Positions 1 to 9,243 are shown, counted from the stretch's first letter. The stretch is DNA of 64,000 nucleotides from Legionella sp. PC1000 (GCF_014109805.1 NZ_CP059400.1:1024001-1088000); one strand, 5' to 3'. The notes: generated from the letters alone by a model not told the origin. Program-made: numbers and translations.

Positions 1-848
1 CACAAGAACAATTTAAGGATGAACATGAGGTAAAACAAAAAGAGGACAGTTTATACGCATTACAAGAGCGCTTAAGAACAGCGATTTTAGTAACTGACAA
101 GCAACAAATTTTCAATAATGAATTATTTGCTACCACCGTACAGAATTTTGAAAATATAAGAGATGACCTGACCTCTGAATGTGCCAAAAAAGTTCATAAA
201 CAAATAACAAGGGCGAAAGCGATCTACGAAACACTTTTACGTGAAAAAGTTATTCAAGAGGAAGGTACAAGCAATGCTGTAGACACACTTCTAAATCAGC
301 TGGAACCAATACTTGATGCAATTAAAGAGCCCCTGCACAGCCAATTAGTAAAAACAGCACTCCAAGATGAAGTTTTTAAAAATGCTCTTCTAAAAAACGC
401 AGGCATTAAAAAATTCACCTCAGCATTGGTTCAGGATTTATTTACCTTCAAAGAGTTCCGAGATCAAAAAATTGCGTTAAGTGCCGAGAAAAAATATGGT
501 AGTGAATATGATCAATCAATTAATGATTTTTATGCAAAAACCTTAGACATACGCTTATCAGGACTTCCTCTAAAAAAACAGGGTGAAAAAATAATTGACG
601 TTGCCAATGCTGAGTTTAAACAGCGACATGATGGAATTCGCCTGGTTGCTGATATAATCATGATAGTTACGGTTTTGGGTCTTCTGGCAGGACTAGGGCG
701 TTTGGCTTTAAATAAGAATTTCTTTTTCAGTAGTTACCTCGGTGATATAAAAACAGATAGAGAAGTGGAATTAAAAGATGATTGGCTTGTTAAAGAGTTA
801 CCGGAAGATGAGAGTGATGCTCGAATAATAGCTGCTCCTGCTGCTTAA
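1..848 (+). CDS. 3' part of a coiled-coil protein with a C-terminal membrane segment
   Basis: The reading frame is open from the left window edge to the stop at 848, so this is the C-terminal part of a longer gene whose start is not in view. A TTG at 426 is only an internal codon. The visible 281 or so residues are rich in Glu, Lys, Gln and Leu and look helical or coiled-coil over the first two thirds. One hydrophobic segment follows (around IIMIVTVLGLLAGLG), then an acidic tail with several Glu and Asp residues. Long helical proteins with a late membrane segment and an acidic C-terminus are common among Legionella Dot/Icm substrates, but no family is recognised here and an effector role is only a guess. 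An 8-bp inverted repeat (832-839 with 854-861) spans the stop codon. Confidence 0.75.
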   Translation, partial: QEQFKDEHEVKQKEDSLYALQERLRTAILVTDKQQIFNNELFATTVQNFENIRDDLTSECAKKVHKQITRAKAIYETLLREKVIQEEGTSNAVDTLLNQLEPILDAIKEPLHSQLVKTALQDEVFKNALLKNAGIKKFTSALVQDLFTFKEFRDQKIALSAEKKYGSEYDQSINDFYAKTLDIRLSGLPLKKQGEKIIDVANAEFKQRHDGIRLVADIIMIVTVLGLLAGLGRLALNKNFFFSSYLGDIKTDREVELKDDWLVKELPEDESDARIIAAPAA

Positions 849-868
849 GCATAAGGAGCAGTCGAGAT

Positions 869-1774
869 CTAAAAATAGCAATTAAGTGCAAGGGCTCCGG
901 TCACGAATTTAGCTGCATGCGGTCCGGTTACAGAAAACCAAACGCCGCCAATAAGACCGATATTGGAATTAAAGTTATATTCGACGGCAGGGGCCAGCGA
1001 GGCTTGTTCATTTGCCCTTCCTCCCAGACCTGCAAGAGTTCCTCCCGGAGTAAATCCTGGATTACCATCAAAGTGGCTTCCCGGACTGTGTACATAGAGC
1101 ACTTCAAAAACGGGAACCCAGTTTTGTGTTAGGGTATACTCAAATGCCAAGTCAGCAGAGTAACTATTATCCAGTTTTACTTTACCTCTGGTTCCGGAGG
1201 TGCCGCCAAAAACATTCAAATTATGTACGGTGATCTCACTAAACCTCGCGCCAACCAAGCTCAAACGTGTTCGTAAGTAACGTCCATTATGGAACTGAAG
1301 CAATTTTTGAAAGTTAAAACCAAGGTAGGTTTGGTAAGCACCTAAACCCGTTTGATCGGTACCCAATCTTTGAGGATCCAGGTTTTCAAAGCGTCCAGTG
1401 GGAAAAACCTCTTGCACAACTACCCGGAGGTCAGGAAGCCATGAATTTTCTTTTTGTCGCAGAACTTGAAATCCTAAAGCCAAGCTGTAATCGCCAATGC
1501 CATTCCCATGTTGCCTATCATCCCAACTGTAATCATAAGGCAGAGAAGTTTGTAAATCTACAAAACTAAGAATCCCTATGCTTAAAATGGGAACGACTTC
1601 AAAATTTCTAAATCCTTTGGGATAGCCACTATAAAATGCATAAGGTTCAAAGTTTATATGGCCTGCTGGTATTGTTTTTCCAGCTGGTGCGAGTAGAGGT
1701 CCTGTAAACCATGGACTTGCAAGCGCAGTATGAGCAAAAAATAATAATAATAAAAAAAGCAATCTTAAATGCAT
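869..1774 (-). CDS. outer-membrane beta-barrel protein
   Basis: 301 residues. The first 19 form a clear signal peptide with a Leu/Phe-rich core and an Ala-Leu-Ala end before Ser-Pro-Trp. The mature part alternates polar and aromatic residues in strand-like stretches and ends in Phe (CYF), as expected for an outer-membrane barrel. The opening FTGPLLAPAGKTIPAGHIN resembles the transporter-like barrel family often annotated as phenol MetA-pathway related in Legionella; that label is family habit and not a known function. It is convergent with the partial gene on its left and stands alone. What it transports cannot be told from sequence. Confidence 0.75.
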   Translation of the reverse strand: MHLRLLFLLLLFFAHTALASPWFTGPLLAPAGKTIPAGHINFEPYAFYSGYPKGFRNFEVVPILSIGILSFVDLQTSLPYDYSWDDRQHGNGIGDYSLALGFQVLRQKENSWLPDLRVVVQEVFPTGRFENLDPQRLGTDQTGLGAYQTYLGFNFQKLLQFHNGRYLRTRLSLVGARFSEITVHNLNVFGGTSGTRGKVKLDNSYSADLAFEYTLTQNWVPVFEVLYVHSPGSHFDGNPGFTPGGTLAGLGGRANEQASLAPAVEYNFNSNIGLIGGVWFSVTGPHAAKFVTGALALNCYF

Positions 1775-1956
1775 AGTGAAATAGTTCTTATTATGAATGG
1801 AAAATAGAATTTAAAACTTTTTTCATATTAATGGAATCTATTTTTACTCACTTCTTAAACTTTTTTTGCTATCAATGATTTATGCGTCAAAAAAATTTTC
1901 ACAGTCTGCATTTTTAGAGTACCAGGCAGCATCCAAATCCGAAAAATGCCGCTCAT

Positions 1957-2664
1957 TTATTTCAGCAGATGGCTCATCATAGGAAGAAGCAGCACATTTA
2001 AAAGACCTGATAAAATCATGACCAGGCTCGCAATAGCTCCTTCATCATGCCCTATTTTATGGGCTTGTGCAGTCCCCGCGGCATGTGCTCCAGCGCCCAA
2101 GAGCGCACCTCGGGCCAGGGTTGAATGAAACGAAAAGCGTTTTAGAATGGATTCCCCCATAATAGCTCCCAATATACCTGTAATCGCCACGAATATGGCC
2201 GTCAGTTCAGGGAGACCACCAATATTGTGTGACACTTCCAGCGCGAAGGGCGTGCTAATCGATCGGGGAAGCAGGCTTAACCGTATATTTTCATCAAGGC
2301 CTACCAGTATTGCTAATGACCAACTCGATAATATTGCAGTGAAACTTCCGACAAGTACGCCAACTAAAAGTACTAGCCAATGTTGGCGAATGAGTGCATG
2401 TTTTTCATAAATGGGAATTGCGAAAGCGACGGTTATCGGTCCAATTATTTGAGCTAGCCATTGTGTTCCATGAGCATAATCCTGATAACTTACATGCAGT
2501 AAAAGAATAAGACCAGCAATAATTACTGGTGTTAAAATAAGCGGCATTAACCCAAAAAATGACCACCGTCTGTATAAATTTTTGGTAATAAAATACAGGC
2601 TTATTGTTATGAAGGACCAGAAAAGTGCTGGTGCTACTGGTTTAAAGAGAATGGGGCTTAGCAC
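1957..2664 (-). CDS. lrgB: LrgB/CidB-family membrane protein
   Basis: Polytopic inner-membrane protein of the LrgB/YohK family, partner of LrgA/CidA in a holin-like or small-metabolite export system. The frame opens at 2709, but that would overlap the upstream gene by 68 bp and add 15 residues not typical of the family. A GTG at 2664 has a good ribosome site (GGAGA, 2672-2676) seven bases upstream, giving about 235 residues and a 23-bp overlap with lrgA, so it is chosen here. Several hydrophobic helices are evident, and the glycine-rich stretch near the C-terminus (GALLGAGAHAAGTAQAHKIG) matches the conserved LrgB signature. Translation is probably coupled to lrgA. Confidence 0.85.
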   Translation of the reverse strand: MLSPILFKPVAPALFWSFITISLYFITKNLYRRWSFFGLMPLILTPVIIAGLILLLHVSYQDYAHGTQWLAQIIGPITVAFAIPIYEKHALIRQHWLVLLVGVLVGSFTAILSSWSLAILVGLDENIRLSLLPRSISTPFALEVSHNIGGLPELTAIFVAITGILGAIMGESILKRFSFHSTLARGALLGAGAHAAGTAQAHKIGHDEGAIASLVMILSGLLNVLLLPMMSHLLK

Positions 2665-3055
2665 GATTAGTTCTCCGATAAAAATAATCCACAACAATCG
2701 CAGTGACAAGCATCACACAGAGCGTACTGAGTAAAATAACAAAGAGAATTTTAAGGCCTAAGAGACCTATAAGCTCATGATGCTCGAGTACTGCAAGTAC
2801 GGCTGGGATAAAGAAAAGCAACATATCTGCAAGGATTAATTCAGCTCCATTCTTAATCAGATTCAGTGTTAAGCGTTTTGTTGCTAAAAGCAATAAAACC
2901 ATTCCTAGGCCAAAGATTCCACCAGAAAAAGGAAGTTTTAAAAAATGGACAATAAGTTCGCTAGAAAGCCAAAATAGGCACACTAACCCCACTTGAAGTA
3001 CCGAATTGTTCTGAATTTTTAATGTTAAATATCTGTTCATTGTGTTCATTCCCAT
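2642..3055 (-). CDS. lrgA: LrgA/CidA-family membrane protein
   Basis: 137 residues with four hydrophobic helices, the size and pattern of LrgA/CidA holin-like proteins. The segment LKLPFSGGIFGLGMVLLLL matches the family's conserved PGxxxGM-type core. The second half has the typical loop with two hydrophobic helices. Several Met codons sit close together at the N-terminus (MGMNTMNRY) and none has a strong ribosome site, so the exact start is uncertain by up to five residues. It overlaps the downstream lrgB start. A LysR-type regulator lies divergently 78 bp away, the usual arrangement for CidR controlling cidAB, so control by that regulator is a reasonable inference. Confidence 0.85.
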   Translation of the reverse strand: MGMNTMNRYLTLKIQNNSVLQVGLVCLFWLSSELIVHFLKLPFSGGIFGLGMVLLLLATKRLTLNLIKNGAELILADMLLFFIPAVLAVLEHHELIGLLGLKILFVILLSTLCVMLVTAIVVDYFYRRTNRAKPHSL

Positions 3056-3133
3056 TTCAGTGTATTTTACACTTTTCTATAATATGAATAAAATGAATTT
3101 ATAGACTAATGATCATTCTAAAATGGAATAATT

Positions 3134-4036
3134 ATGGAATTTAAACTACTCCGTGCATTTGTCGAGGTTGTGCGCCAAGGCAGTTTTTCCAAGGCTGCTG
3201 AAACTCTTTTTGCTACTCAGTCCACGGTGAGTAAAGCGATAAAGCAGCTTGAAGATGAACTGGGCGTTGCTCTTATTAATCGATTTAAAAAATATAATGT
3301 ACCAACTACTGCGGGTGAAATTGTTTATCGCAGAGGCGTTAAGTTGCTTGCTGATCGTGACGATCTTCTCAAAGAGCTTGATGCAATCCGTGGTTTGAAG
3401 CAGGGACATCTGCGTCTGGGTATTGCTCCGGTGGGGAGTAGTATTTTATTTGCTCCTCTTTTTGCGCAATATAACCAGCGCTATCCAGGCATCGAGGTGG
3501 AACTCATTGAACATGGAAGTGTTAAGCTTGCGGAATGTTTACGGGCAGGTGAAATTGATTTTGCTGGAACATTATTATCTGTTGTTTCTGAAGAGTTTGA
3601 TTGTCAATTAATCCGTAGTGAGCCTCTTGTTGCACTTTTGGCGTCAGGTCATCCTTTGGCAACGCGGCGTTCAATTTCCTTGCTGGAGCTTAAAGAGACG
3701 CCGTTTATCTTATTTAGCCGTGATTTTGCCTTATATCGAATGATACTGGATGCGGGCCGTCGAGCAGGTTTCGAACCCAAAGTGGTAGCCCAAACCAGTC
3801 AGATTGATTTTATGGTAGAACTTGTTGCTGCAGGTCTTGGCGTTGCCTTCTTACCACGAATGATTGCCCATGAACGATCAAACCCACAAGTTCGGTTTCC
3901 ATTACTTGAAGGGGAGGAGTTTCAGTGGAATATGGCCATGACATGGCGCCGTAATGCGTATCTTTCTGATGCTGCAAAAGCATGGTTGGCTCTGGTACGT
4001 GAAGTACATGGTACAACTCCCCCTCTATTTATTTGA
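3134..4036 (+). CDS. LysR-family transcriptional regulator
   Basis: 300 residues, the normal LysR length. Residues 1-60 form the winged helix-turn-helix (AFVEVVRQGSFSKAAETLF followed by STVSKAIKQLEDELG). The rest is the periplasmic-binding-like effector domain, with GHLRLGIAP marking its first strand. It is transcribed divergently from the lrgA-lrgB pair across a 78-bp gap, which should hold both promoters and the regulator's operator. By analogy with CidR it may respond to a carboxylic acid such as acetate, but the ligand cannot be read from the sequence. Confidence 0.9.
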   Translation: MEFKLLRAFVEVVRQGSFSKAAETLFATQSTVSKAIKQLEDELGVALINRFKKYNVPTTAGEIVYRRGVKLLADRDDLLKELDAIRGLKQGHLRLGIAPVGSSILFAPLFAQYNQRYPGIEVELIEHGSVKLAECLRAGEIDFAGTLLSVVSEEFDCQLIRSEPLVALLASGHPLATRRSISLLELKETPFILFSRDFALYRMILDAGRRAGFEPKVVAQTSQIDFMVELVAAGLGVAFLPRMIAHERSNPQVRFPLLEGEEFQWNMAMTWRRNAYLSDAAKAWLALVREVHGTTPPLFI

Positions 4037-4340
4037 ATGATTGTAACAGTCGCTATTCTTTTTTGATTCCATTTATTTGTCTTCAAATTTTACTATATGA
4101 TGCAATAGTAATATATTTGGAAGGTGTGCTTCGATATGTAAGCCAAATCAGAAGAATGTTCAGGCAATTTTGACCAGATAATCGAAATGACATAATGAAA
4201 AGTTTTTGTCAGAACAGATGAGTGTAATGCGGTACATTTCCAACACTATGAACAATACAATGTATGTCCCGCTGTTCATATGAAGGTTATTATTTCTTAA
4301 TTGTCAACATGCCCTAAAATTCTCTCGCAAAAATAAATTC
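4037..4340. other. non-coding stretch
   Basis: About 300 bases between the end of the LysR gene and the terminator of the aminotransferase gene. It is AT-rich with no convincing ORF, RNA gene or long repeat; the two neighbouring genes converge on it. Confidence 0.5.
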
Positions 4341-4366
4341 ATGTTGGGTCAGAATTGACCCAACAT
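4341..4366 (-). terminator. hairpin terminator of the aminotransferase gene
   Basis: Perfect 11-bp inverted repeat (ATGTTGGGTCA, 4-base loop, TGACCCAACAT), 7 bp past the stop codon of the aminotransferase gene. On the minus strand it is followed by a T-rich run, so it fits an intrinsic terminator. A near-copy of this stem ends the next gene at 6122-6141. Confidence 0.75.
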
Positions 4367-4372
4367 GGTTAT

Positions 4373-5713
4373 TTATAGAGTATGCAATCGTGCCAGTTCC
4401 GATAAGGATTGTTCGAGTGTTTCCAAGATGAAATTGACGTGTTCTCGATTAATTGTGAGTGGCGGAGCTATTCGGAAGACGTTACCAAATTGTCCTCCTT
4501 TTCCAACTAACAACCCTTTATCCTTACACAAATCCATTAATTGAAATGCTTCATCAGACGCTGGAATTTTTGTTTGAGGATCTTTGACGAGTTCAATCCC
4601 TAAAAGCAAACCGCGACCGCGAACGTCTCCAATGATGGGATATTTCTTTTGCAGTTGCTGGAATCCGTCTTTTAGTAGTTCGCCCATGATGCGCGCATTT
4701 TCAACCAGCTGTTCCTCTTTAATAATTTCCAATGTGAGTTTGGATTGAATCATTTGTAAGGGGTCGCCAGCAAAGGTATTAAAATACGTTTTGCCAGTCA
4801 TTGTTTCAGCCACTTCGGTTTTCATAAGCACTGCCCCAACTGGAGCGCCGTTACCAAATCCTTTAGCCATAGTGACCATATCGGCATCGATATTTAGGGT
4901 TTTGGTAAGTAACAGATCACCACCACCGCGACCCGCTCCGGTTTGTACCTCGTCACTAATGTATTTACCGCCGTAATTATGAACAATACGGGCAACTTCG
5001 CTAAAATAATCATCAGGAGGGGTAATAAAACCACCTACCCCCATTACAGGTTCCAGTATAAACGCTGCAATCTTTCCATGAGTTGAATTCTGAATGGTTG
5101 TTTCAACATTTTTTGCACAGGATAAATCACAACTGTCTGGTTTTTGATTAAACGGACACCGGTAACAGTAGGGTTCAAGCGCCGAGGTTACACCGGAAAC
5201 TGGCTGTGCCTTGAATCTCCAGATTGAATGGCCACATGAGGCAAGTGCGGCAGAAGTCCCTCCGTGATAAGAGTGGCGTACATTTACTACCATTGTTTCG
5301 CCAGTCGCATGGCGAGCTGCCATTATGGCAAGTTCATTAGCCTCTGAACCCGAGTTAGTAAACGATACTCTGTCCATACCATTGGGTGCTTCTTCGAGTA
5401 AACGCTCTGCAGTTTCTACGGGTGCCTGGTTTAAATAAAGCAGGGTTGTGTGTTGAATTCCATCATTTTCTATCGCTTCAATAAGTGCTTTTTTGATTTT
5501 GGGATGATTATGTCCCGCTGAGATGCAAACAATTCCGCCTATGGCATCAAGGTAGCGTTTTCCTTCAGAGTCCCATACATAAGCATCCTGTGCTTTGACA
5601 AGCTGAATGGGTTCTTTATGGTAAAAACCAGCGGTTGGTAAAAAGTGTTTTTTTCTGAAATTAATAAGCTCTTCGTTTGAGCGCAGTTGTTGTTGATTAT
5701 TACTCTCGTTCAT
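4373..5713 (-). CDS. class III PLP-dependent aminotransferase
   Basis: 446 residues, full length for class III (subgroup II) aminotransferases such as AGXT2-like and omega-amino acid aminotransferases. Visible hallmarks are the phosphate-binding NSGSEANE (120-127), the HxYHGGT region (147-153), DEVQTG (254-259, Asp254 should contact the pyridine nitrogen) and MAKGFGNGAPVGAV with the Schiff-base Lys at 284. A Cys-rich insert near 183-199 (CYRCPF...CDLSCA) is typical of the AGXT2-like branch. After DEVQTG the usual FGRTG reads AGRGGGD, a small departure. The amino donor cannot be assigned. A 49-codon ORF overlaps its start by the tetranucleotide ATGA, suggesting coupled translation. Confidence 0.9.
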   Translation of the reverse strand: MNESNNQQQLRSNEELINFRKKHFLPTAGFYHKEPIQLVKAQDAYVWDSEGKRYLDAIGGIVCISAGHNHPKIKKALIEAIENDGIQHTTLLYLNQAPVETAERLLEEAPNGMDRVSFTNSGSEANELAIMAARHATGETMVVNVRHSYHGGTSAALASCGHSIWRFKAQPVSGVTSALEPYCYRCPFNQKPDSCDLSCAKNVETTIQNSTHGKIAAFILEPVMGVGGFITPPDDYFSEVARIVHNYGGKYISDEVQTGAGRGGGDLLLTKTLNIDADMVTMAKGFGNGAPVGAVLMKTEVAETMTGKTYFNTFAGDPLQMIQSKLTLEIIKEEQLVENARIMGELLKDGFQQLQKKYPIIGDVRGRGLLLGIELVKDPQTKIPASDEAFQLMDLCKDKGLLVGKGGQFGNVFRIAPPLTINREHVNFILETLEQSLSELARLHTL

Positions 5714-5859
5714 GAGGGTTGTTTCCTTTTATGTTTGTAAAGACTTGAGCTTGTAAATAAAGAGCTTTTGCAAACTCCTTTTACTTCAAAATCTTGTTGA
5801 TTTATTTTGAGATTTACATCTTTCAGTATTTTTTGAACACTATATTCTTTGGAATTCAT
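5710..5859 (-). CDS. short ORF coupled to the aminotransferase start
   Basis: 49 codons starting MNSKEYSVQKILKDVN and ending at a TGA that overlaps the aminotransferase ATG (ATGA). An AGGAG motif lies 12 bases upstream of the ATG, slightly far. The peptide is basic, has no signal or membrane segment, and is too short for the six-frame list. The stretch ILKDVNLKINQQDFE faintly recalls the N-terminus of ABC ATPases, so it could be a gene remnant rather than a leader peptide. It may set the translation rate of the downstream gene. Moderate to low certainty. Confidence 0.4.
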   Translation of the reverse strand: MNSKEYSVQKILKDVNLKINQQDFEVKGVCKSSLFTSSSLYKHKRKQPS

Positions 5860-6015
5860 AACTTTATCATTCTCCTATTTTGTATTTTCGTTATTAAAAA
5901 ATGAAAAATATAAGTTTGCGCATGTGCGCTTAAAACTAATGAGGAGACCTTAACGTGTTGAGGTCAAGCTCCTCAGGGCTATCATTCTTGCTGCAAGCAG
6001 CGTCTCTTAACCGCA

Positions 6016-6091
6016 TCTGCCCCTACGCCCCGCGGACAAGCGGTGGGACATTGGAGTAGCAGCGGAGTTGTTGTTTCAGCGATGTATAGAA
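6016..6091 (+). repeat. dispersed GC-rich hairpin repeat, copy A
   Basis: GC-rich island in an AT-rich intergenic gap. It shares the block CGCGGACAAGCGGTGGG and the tail TTTCAGCGATGTATAGAA with copies at 27343-27424 and 61121-61207; a partial copy is at 46396-46447. The centre can fold into a short GC hairpin. It sits downstream of the short-chain dehydrogenase gene. Confidence 0.65.
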
Positions 6092-6121
6092 AATTCAGCT
6101 GCAAGCAGCCAGGCCATGAAA

Positions 6122-6141
6122 TGTTGGGTTTTGACCCAACA
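6122..6141 (-). terminator. hairpin terminator of the dehydrogenase gene
   Basis: 8-bp stem TGTTGGGT/ACCCAACA with a 4-base loop, 14 bp beyond the stop codon of the dehydrogenase gene. Same stem sequence as the terminator at 4341-4366. The T-run is weak. Confidence 0.55.
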
Positions 6142-6155
6142 CGTGCTCAATTATT

Positions 6156-7049
6156 CTAAATAACCGATTTATCTGTTGCAGTTTCCTGTGCCAAAAATAG
6201 TTTATAAACCGATGCAACGGATTTGGTTCCCATAGGATCAGCTTGTGTTTTTAGTTTGCAGAAATTTTCTGCCCATTCAGATGTTCTGATTCTCAATGGA
6301 GGATTTTTACTGTTCACTACGTCAACGACACAATCCGCAACCTGGTCACTACTTTGATAAACATCAAGGGTGGACGCATTTTTTAAACGCTCCCGCGCCT
6401 CTTCAAAATACCGTTTGAAAATTGGAGCATATTCGTCATTTTCTGAGAAATCAATCGTACTGTTTTTAATAACATTTGTAGAAAATTCTGAAACAATACC
6501 CCCTGGTTCAATGGCTGTGAATTTAATATTGAAAAAAGGCTGTATGTAACTTGCCATACTTTCAGTCAAGCCTTCTACTGCAAATTTGGACGCACAATAA
6601 ATTTCATTAAATGGCTGTCCAATTAAACCACCAACTGAGGTGATGTTAATAATTTGTCCTGATTTGGCTTGGCGCATTGCAGGCAATACTGCCTTAGTTG
6701 TGCGGACAACTCCCATGAAATTAATATTCATTACCTGGTTGATCTTTTCCTCCGAGGCGTTCTCCGTGGTTTCTACAAAACCCATTCCTGCATTATTGAT
6801 CAGGCAATCAATACGGCCGTTTTGCTCAAGAATGGCTGAAACAGCACAGGCAACGCTCTCTGTGGACTCAACGTCCATCTGAATTAAATGAATATTGAGA
6901 TTCTTGTTTGCTATGGCTTGCTTTATTTGATCTGCTTTATCAAGATTACGCATACTTGCATAAACAGTATGACCTTGCTCTGCAAGTTTAATCGATACGC
7001 TTAAACCTAGGCCGGAAGAAGTTCCGGTAACTAATATTATTTTATTCAT
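6156..7049 (-). CDS. short-chain dehydrogenase/reductase
   Basis: 297 residues, classical SDR. TGTSSGLG (8-15) is the glycine-rich cofactor loop, NNAG (85-88) the structural motif, and the catalytic set is Ser138, Tyr151 and Lys155 (YCASK). The Arg at 34, after the second strand, suggests NADP preference. The family oxidises or reduces hydroxyl or keto groups on small substrates, but the substrate cannot be told. It is monocistronic, bounded by a hairpin terminator on its 3' side and a 255-bp gap on its 5' side. Confidence 0.9.
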   Translation of the reverse strand: MNKIILVTGTSSGLGLSVSIKLAEQGHTVYASMRNLDKADQIKQAIANKNLNIHLIQMDVESTESVACAVSAILEQNGRIDCLINNAGMGFVETTENASEEKINQVMNINFMGVVRTTKAVLPAMRQAKSGQIINITSVGGLIGQPFNEIYCASKFAVEGLTESMASYIQPFFNIKFTAIEPGGIVSEFSTNVIKNSTIDFSENDEYAPIFKRYFEEARERLKNASTLDVYQSSDQVADCVVDVVNSKNPPLRIRTSEWAENFCKLKTQADPMGTKSVASVYKLFLAQETATDKSVI

Positions 7050-7304
7050 GATGATGACTCCAATGTCCGCTCAATGATCCACTATGTGTTTATAACGCAA
7101 AATATGCGTCAGTATCAAATGAAAACTTTTTCAGCCGGGAGGATTACCCCACTGCTGTTATTGTTTTTCTGCTGTAAATAAGGGCTATATGCGAGAAAGA
7201 CGTCATTAATTTTTCTGATGTGGCAGAATCTTGCATGAGTGATGTCCTTATTCAAACTTTTAAAAAAAATAGTAACTTAGCGAAATGATAGACAAACAGC
7301 TCAT

Positions 7305-8867
7305 TTATTTAATTTTTGCATTTCCAGCAATTTGAAGGGCTCCTTGGGCAGCTCTTTCCATAGACTTATCGGGTTTATCAAAAAAAGAGTGATTTAAAAA
7401 AGTACCCGAGGTTGGTATTGTTCCAGAAGGTCTGCTAGGTGATAAATTAGAACTGTATTTAGGGGCAGTTTTGGAACTGGCAGGCATCATAATATTCAAC
7501 GCTGCCTGATTATCGTGTTTCTTTGCAATATCAAGCGCTGTTTCGTCATCGATGTTAATGAGGGTGACATTGGCTTTGGCTTCTAAAAGCAGCCTAAGTA
7601 ATGCAGGTTTTTTTTGTGTATAAGATGATTTACATGCCAGCATTAAGGGAGTCATTCCTTTGGCGTTTTGCATGTTCACATTAATATTGGCATTGCGAAG
7701 CAACAATTGTACAACACTTTCATTGCCATACCTGCAAGCAACTCCCAGCGGGGAGTCGTCGTCATGACTACAAGGACTATTGATATCTATTTTGGGAATA
7801 TTTATTAGTTGATTCATAATATTCGACCGATTGCAGGCTGCCGCATAAAAGAGTGCACTCTCTAATTCAGATTGGCTGATAACCGGTGATTTATTATGTA
7901 ATCGCAGTATTTTCCAGACCGTACTTCTATCATCATTTTGAACTGCCAAAGCAAGCGCACCATAGCCGCGGCAATTACTGATTTGAATATTCTCTGAACT
8001 GACAGGATATAAATCATCAATCGCCCGTATTTGTTGTGCTAAGTTCCGTTTTCCCGACTGTGCAATGAAAGAGCAGTGAAATACCAAACGCTTACTGGAT
8101 TCAAAAAGGGATTTATAAAGTATGGGGCAGAGTTCCTCGCTGGTTAATAGTTGATAAGGGTATTCTTCACTTTGTTCATATAAGTGATTGATATCCATGA
8201 ACAACCATGTATTGTCTTTATACTTTTTAAAGCCAATCGTATGTTCTTCGCTACTACAAACCACCACAACATGGTTTTTAGCCGGGAGGATAATATGTAG
8301 TTGCTGTAAAAATTCCTTGACGTTTTGGGGGGATGCCAAGCTTATTGTTTTACTAAACAGATTCTTAACGGTGTTTTGATTTCTACAGAGATTAAGCTGG
8401 ATCATCTTGTAGATAGTATCAATATTAGATTGTTGAACCGCTTGAGCATAAATCTCATGATAATCGTCGGGGGATTGAGCCAGGCATATGGCTTCAAGGA
8501 AAGGTTTTATTTCGTTTCGTTTTTGTTCTTTTCTGGAGAGAGTTTGACTCGATCTTATTTTCTCACTAATAGCCTGTAACGTATTGGGTAATGTTCTTTT
8601 TTCACGCTTAATCAGATTGAGCCGATTATAAAATTGATAATCTAATCCAAGTGCTGCTTCTTGAGCCCAGGTTAATGTAAATCCATGACAAACGCCGTCT
8701 TCATGTTTGTAATTAAATTTATCAAAAAGAGTCAATAAATCTTCATGCTCTAAAGCATTCTGTCTTGATAAAGCAGGGATTAACTGATTCAATGGTATGA
8801 GCTTAAGCTGGTGTACTACTACAATCAGCAGAGAGATTAAGAAAAGCACATAGACGACGTATTCCAT
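7305..8867 (-). CDS. membrane-anchored ankyrin-repeat protein, candidate effector
   Basis: 520 residues. Residues 2-20 form one hydrophobic segment (YVVYVLFLISLLIVVV), a likely anchor. A middle region of about 300 residues has no recognised domain. About four ankyrin repeats follow around residues 340-470, shown by SPLGVACRYGNESVVQLLL and TPLMLACKSS with the usual TPL and LLL spacing. The C-terminal 50 residues are Ser/Pro/Lys-rich and flexible. Ankyrin proteins are a major class of Legionella Dot/Icm substrates that act on host proteins, so secretion is plausible but not shown. An uncleaved N-terminal membrane segment is unusual but not unknown for such proteins. Confidence 0.75.
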   Translation of the reverse strand: MEYVVYVLFLISLLIVVVHQLKLIPLNQLIPALSRQNALEHEDLLTLFDKFNYKHEDGVCHGFTLTWAQEAALGLDYQFYNRLNLIKREKRTLPNTLQAISEKIRSSQTLSRKEQKRNEIKPFLEAICLAQSPDDYHEIYAQAVQQSNIDTIYKMIQLNLCRNQNTVKNLFSKTISLASPQNVKEFLQQLHIILPAKNHVVVVCSSEEHTIGFKKYKDNTWLFMDINHLYEQSEEYPYQLLTSEELCPILYKSLFESSKRLVFHCSFIAQSGKRNLAQQIRAIDDLYPVSSENIQISNCRGYGALALAVQNDDRSTVWKILRLHNKSPVISQSELESALFYAAACNRSNIMNQLINIPKIDINSPCSHDDDSPLGVACRYGNESVVQLLLRNANINVNMQNAKGMTPLMLACKSSYTQKKPALLRLLLEAKANVTLINIDDETALDIAKKHDNQAALNIMMPASSKTAPKYSSNLSPSRPSGTIPTSGTFLNHSFFDKPDKSMERAAQGALQIAGNAKIK

Positions 8868-9243
8868 GTTACGAATCGGTTATTCCTTTACCAAAATCAA
8901 ATCATAATCCGCATACAAAAGCAACGTCTGGTAAAAAATTGATCAATAATATTCCTAAGGTATTGATACGCGTCGCAAAGTTCATGAGCTAAACCAATGG
9001 CCATAGGTCTCTGTTAATTTTTTTATTTTTTAATGCTTTTTTAATAGAGTAACTGCTTCGGATACTGGGCTGACCAACATTTTTTACACCATTAAAACTT
9101 TTTAAATTATAGGCAAAAAAATGGAAAAAATGATAAGTCGTTCTACACTTAAGGTATCTGAGGCCTCGTGGTTAATTAGCTCCATATGATTTATTGCGGG
9201 TTAAGGGAGCTCCAAATGAGGAAAAGAGTCATGGAGGACATAC
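8868..9243. other. intergenic promoter region
   Basis: 376 bases between the divergent ankyrin and VirK-like genes. Strongly AT-rich with T-runs near 9018-9050. It should hold promoters for both genes. A strong ribosome site (GGAGGA) stands just before the VirK-like ATG. No ORF or repeat seen. Confidence 0.45.

Noticed and set aside
832..861. terminator after the first partial gene
   Set aside because: An 8-bp inverted repeat is present, but it overlaps the stop codon and no T-run follows.
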